Below, piece after piece: positions 19,030-22,500 of a stretch of 22,500 nucleotides of DNA. The stretch covers positions 17,501-40,000 of the forward strand of contig JAWQFJ010017571.1 of NCBI GenBank assembly GCA_034096865.1, given 5' to 3'. Numbering within the stretch: the first letter of the stretch is position 1; each line of letters begins with the position of its first letter. Both the position numbers and the translations under genes were made by a program. A model generated the notes under the pieces. That model was not told the origin of the DNA and did not search any database. It worked only from the letters and a program-made list of their open reading frames with translations. This DNA comes from Theodoxus fluviatilis. Its lineage: Eukaryota; Mollusca; Gastropoda; Cycloneritida; Neritidae.

Positions 19030-19332
19030 CTCCTCCTCCTCCTCCTCCTCCTCCTCCTCCTCCTCCTCCTCCTCCTCCTCCTCCTCCTCCTCCTCCTCCT
19101 CCTCCTCCTCCTCCTCCTCCTCCTCCTCCTCCTCCTCCTCCTCCTCCTCCAGCTGCTGTTATTACTATTACTTTTGGTATTACTATTTATATTGTCGCTT
19201 CTGCTTCTGTTGCTGCCACTGCTATCACTCCTGCTACCACCACCACCACCACAACTACCACTCCTACTGCTACTACTACTACCACCACCACTTCTACCAC
19301 TATTCGCATATTGCTATACTACTATTATTATA
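19030..19332. repeat. (TCC)n and mixed trinucleotide repeats
   Basis: A nearly pure TCC run (19030-19150) is followed by mixed CTG, CTA, ACC and ATT trinucleotides. The poly-Leu frame here is an artefact. Confidence 0.95.
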
Positions 19333-19852
19333 CTAGTACTATTGCTGCTGCTGTTGTTATGTTGTTGCTGCTGTTGTTGTGTTGTTGCTGCAATTGCTGC
19401 TGTTGTTGTGTTGTTGCTGCTGCAGTTGCTGCTGTTGTTGTGTTGTTGTTGCTGCTGTTGTTGTTGTTGTTGCTGCTGCAATTGCTGCTTTTGTTGTGTT
19501 GTTGCTGCTGCAGTTGCTGCTGTTGTTGTGTTGTTGTTGCTGCTGTTGTTGTGTTGTTGTTGCTGCAATTGCTGCTGTTGTTGTGTTGTTGTTGCTGCAA
19601 TTGCTGTTGTTGTTGCTGCAGTTGCTGCTGTTGTTGTGTTGTTGCTGCTGCAATTGCTGCTGTTGTTGTGTTGTTGCTGCTGCAATTGCTGCTGTTGTCA
19701 TTGTTGTTGTTGCTGCTGCAATTGCTGCTGTTGTTGTGTTGTTGCTGCTGCAGTTGCTGCTGTTGTTGTGTTGTTGCTGCTGCAGTTGCTGCTGTTGTTA
19801 TGTTGTTGCTGCTGCAATTGCTGCTGTTGTGTTGTTGCTGCTGCTGTTGCTT
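19333..19852. repeat. 32-bp CTG/TTG minisatellite
   Basis: About 16 copies of a 32-bp unit built from GCAATTGCTGCTG and TTGTTGTGTTGTTGCTGCT. The centre alternates GCAATTGC with GCAGTTGC, and some units are shortened. Because 32 is not a multiple of three, every frame cycles through Leu, Cys, Val and Ala codons, giving false ORFs on both strands. Confidence 0.92.
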
Positions 19853-20096
19853 TTAGCCCTTGATGTAGTCATGACCTGTCATCCAGTGGGAATACTCCCC
19901 ATGGTGCTTGTCCTTTGTCCCATCCATCGGCCACTGTGTGTTTTCAGTAAAGGATTGACCAAGTGACCCTATGATGAGGGGGTAAAGTGTAAAGTGTCTG
20001 GAGCTCCAGCAATGGGTGATAAGTGGGTATATAAAAACAATGTTTTACCTACAGTTCTTGCTTGAGTCTACACCGCTCTCCTTTCCCTCTGCACAG

Positions 20097-20288
20097 ACAG
20101 CAGGTGGAAAGCGGAATGGAGCCAGGTGCAGCCTACTCCGTCTACCACCAGGGGGAGCTGGTGGTGGACCTGAGGGGGGGCTGGGCAGACAGGGAGGCAG
20201 AGAGGGCCTGGTCACCTGACACACTGACCATGGTCTACTCCGTCTCCAAGGGAGTTGCTGCCATCCTGGCTGCAAAGATGGTGGACAG
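20097..20288 (+). CDS. beta-lactamase-domain (class C-like) hydrolase, exon 2 (gene continues off the window)
   Basis: Joined to exon 1, this gives residues 52-115: QQVESGMEPGAAYSVYHQGE, LVVDLRGGWAD, WSPDTLTMVYSVSKGVAAI and LAAKMVD. GMEPGAA..V...G..V.DL.GG.AD, followed by S-V-S-K (Ser100 and Lys103), is the nucleophile motif SxxK of class C beta-lactamases, DD-peptidases and EstB-type esterases. The catalytic Tyr (YxN/YxS) and later motifs belong to exons outside the window. The exon is 192 bases (64 codons), begins after CTCTGCACAG and ends GACAG|GTGAGT, both strong sites in phase 2. No frameshift or stop is seen, so the gene seems intact. The closest animal proteins are 'beta-lactamase domain-containing protein 2-like' (from memory). 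Confidence 0.92.
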
Positions 20289-20594
20289 GTGAGTGTCCTG
20301 GTGTGGATTTCCAGGAAGCAGTTCTAATGCATGCTGGATCCTCTTAGGGACCAGAGATGCCTTTCATTTCATCAGGTGTAAAAAAAAAAAGATTCAGTGA
20401 TGAGTTCTGATGGCGTGCCTCCATGTAGATAGGATTGAATAGGTTATAGTAATGTGGCCAGAAAAAATAGGCTCAGTAGGTTAGCCTGAAATTTGTTTTT
20501 GAACAGAAGAGGCCAGTCTGAATATAAATCACAATATCTCCTTTGTTGAAAAAGTGATTAAAAAAAAAACTTGAATAGTAGTTTCCCAAGTGCT
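20289..20594 (+). other. start of intron 2
   Basis: Starts at the GTGAGT donor. No other feature is seen apart from A-runs near 20381 and 20561. Confidence 0.7.
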
Positions 20595-22500
20595 CATAAG
20601 GCAGGAAAGATGGGACAGCACACATAAGGCAGGAAAGATGGGACAGCACACATAAGGCAGGAAAGATGGGACAGCACACATAAGGCAGGAAAGATGGGAC
20701 AGCACACATAAGGCAGGAAAGATGGGACAGCACACATAAGGCAGGAAAGATGGGACAGCACACATAAGGCAGGAAAGATGGGACAGCACACATAAGGCAG
20801 GAAAGATGGGACAGCACACATAAGGCAGGAAAGATGGGACAGCACACATAAGGCAGGAAAGATGGGACAGCACACATAAGGCAGGAAAGATGGGACAGCA
20901 CACATAAGGCAGGAAAGATGGGACAGCACACATAAGGCAGGAAAGATGGGACAGCACACACAAGGCAGGAAAGATGGGACAGCACACATAAGGCAGGAAA
21001 GATGGGACAGCACACATAAGGCAGGAAAGATGGGACAGCACACATAAGGCAGGAAAGATGGGACAGCACACATAAGGCAGGAAAGATGGGACAGCACACA
21101 TAAGGCAGGAAAGATGGGACAGCACACATAAGGCAGGAAAGATGGGACAGCACACATAAGGCAGGAAAGATGGGACAGCACACATAAGGCAGGAAAGATG
21201 GGACAGCACACATAAGGCAGGAAAGATGGGACAGCACACATAAGGCAGGAAAGATGGGACAGCACACATAAGGCAGGAAAGATGGGACAGCACACATAAG
21301 GCAGGAAAGATGGGACAGCACACATAAGGCAGGAAAGATGGGACAGCACACATAAGGCAGGAAAGATGGGACAGCACACATAAGGCAGGAAAGATGGGAC
21401 AGCACACATAAGGCAGGAAAGATGGGACAGCACACATAAGGCAGGAAAGATGGGACAGCACACATAAGGCAGGAAAGATGGGACAGCACACATAAGGCAG
21501 GAAAGATGGGACAGCACACATAAGGCAGGAAAGATGGGACAGCACACATAAGGCAGGAAAGATGGGACAGCACACATAAGGCAGGAAAGATGGGACAGCA
21601 CACATAAGGCAGGAAAGATGGGACAGCACACATAAGGCAGGAAAGATGGGACAGCACACATAAGGCAGGAAAGATGGGACAGCACACATAAGGCAGGAAA
21701 GATGGGACAGCACACATAAGGCAGGAAAGATGGGACAGCACACATAAGGCAGGAAAGATGGGACAGCACACATAAGGCAGGAAAGATGGGACAGCACACA
21801 TAAGGCAGGAAAGATGGGACAGCACACATAAGGCAGGAAAGATGGGACAGCACACATAAGGCAGGAAAGATGGGACAGCACACATAAGGCAGGAAAGATG
21901 GGACAGCACACATAAGGCAGGAAAGATGGGACAGCACACATAAGGCAGGAAAGATGGGACAGCACACATAAGGCAGGAAAGATGGGACAGCACACATAAG
22001 GCAGGAAAGATGGGACAGCACACATAAGGCAGGAAAGATGGGACAGCACACATAAGGCAGGAAAGATGGGACAGCACACATAAGGCAGGAAAGATGGGAC
22101 AGCACACATAAGGCAGGAAAGATGGGACAGCACACATAAGGCAGGAAAGATGGGACAGCACACATAAGGCAGGAAAGATGGGACAGCACACATAAGGCAG
22201 GAAAGATGGGACAGCACACATAAGGCAGGAAAGATGGGACAGCACACATAAGGCAGGAAAGATGGGACAGCACACATAAGGCAGGAAAGATGGGAGAGCA
22301 CACATAAGGCAGGAAAGATGGGAGAGCACACATAAGGCAGGAAAGATGGGACAGCACACATAAGGCAGGAAAGATGGGACAGCACACATAAGGCAGGAAA
22401 GATGGGACAGCACACATAAGGCAGGAAAGATGGGACAGCACACATAAGGCAGGAAAGATGGGAGAGCACACATAAGGCAGGAAAGATGGGACAGCACACA
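20595..22500. repeat. 28-bp homogeneous minisatellite, about 68 units, open at the window edge
   Basis: The unit is CATAAGGCAGGAAAGATGGG plus ACAGCACA. By eye only about four units differ: a T to C near 20961 and GGGAGAGC forms near 22295, 22323 and 22463. The - strand unit has no stop in any frame and 28 is not a multiple of three, so all three - frames stay open with a 28-residue period; these frames (600+ codons) are artefacts. The array lies in intron 2 of the hydrolase gene and runs past the window. Confidence 0.98.

Larger units (their letters stand above)
14614..20096 (+). other. intron 1 (5.5 kb) of the hydrolase gene
   Basis: The donor is GTATGG at 14614. The acceptor is TTTCCCTCTGCACAG at 20082-20096, after a good pyrimidine tract. 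The intron is almost wholly repeats, listed separately. Stretches with nothing I recognise are 15043-15409, 15436-15749, 16164-16595, 16840-17442, 17690-17956, 18125-18302, 18696-18934 and 19853-20081. Within 15436-15540 the motif CCTCTCTTAAACGAYTTCCT occurs twice (about 15434 and 15522). Confidence 0.8.

Noticed and set aside
18973..19966. Long poly-Leu/Cys/Val frames and Gln/Asn-rich antisense frames
   Set aside because: They arise from TCC and 32-bp CTG/TTG repeats inside intron 1.
20473..22499. Three overlapping minus-strand ORFs of 625-674 codons rich in Cys, Pro and Leu
   Set aside because: They are the three frames of the 28-bp tandem repeat, whose - strand unit lacks stops. No domain or signal is present, and all frames are equally open.
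20595..22500. CRISPR-like array
   Set aside because: The 28-bp units are directly adjacent with no spacers, in an intron of a eukaryotic gene.

Overview
This window looks like nuclear DNA of an animal, most likely a marine invertebrate (a mollusc or similar is my guess from the repeat types, not proven). The evidence is spliced exons with GT..AG introns, abundant (CA)n, (GA)n, (CT)n, (GATA)n and (TCC)n microsatellites, decayed non-LTR retrotransposon reverse transcriptases (RT), a solo LTR, and cut-and-paste elements carrying a THAP zinc finger. Only one host gene is visible. Most long open frames here are products of tandem repeats, not genes.

Layout. Positions 1-1070 hold one LINE-type RT broken into two convergent pieces: a carboxyl-terminal piece on + and the RT palm on -. 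From 1070 a second, unrelated RT pseudogene runs on + to about 9190. It has internal stops and at least five frameshifts, and a 5.9-kb minisatellite of an 18-bp unit (1345-7279) sits inside its coding sequence. A solo LTR with perfect 5-bp target duplications lies at 9472-10034. A 1.1-kb element with 26-bp terminal inverted repeats (TIRs) lies at 10797-11907. A 2.05-kb element (12109-14156) has 640-652-bp inverted arms, each carrying the first exon of a THAP-domain protein. It is flanked by a 7-bp direct repeat and appears to be inserted in an older repeat whose halves lie on either side.

The host gene starts at 14459 on +. Exon 1 (14459-14613) encodes a membrane-anchored amino terminus. Exon 2 (20097-20288) carries the SxxK motif of a class C beta-lactamase-like serine hydrolase. 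The 5.5-kb intron between them holds CT/C-rich low-complexity DNA, a candidate TA-flanked TIR element (15410-18960), a nested palindromic element with 393-bp arms packed with GCCTA/TAGGC motifs (15771-18695), several microsatellites and a 32-bp CTG/TTG minisatellite. Intron 2 contains a very homogeneous 28-bp tandem array from 20595 to the window edge.

Nothing here works as an operon or pathway. The theme is repeated transposon insertion and tandem-array birth around one esterase-like gene. The points most worth a second look are the minisatellite inside an RT gene, the THAP element that carries its first exon on both arms, and the GCCTA palindromic element, which I cannot assign to a known family.
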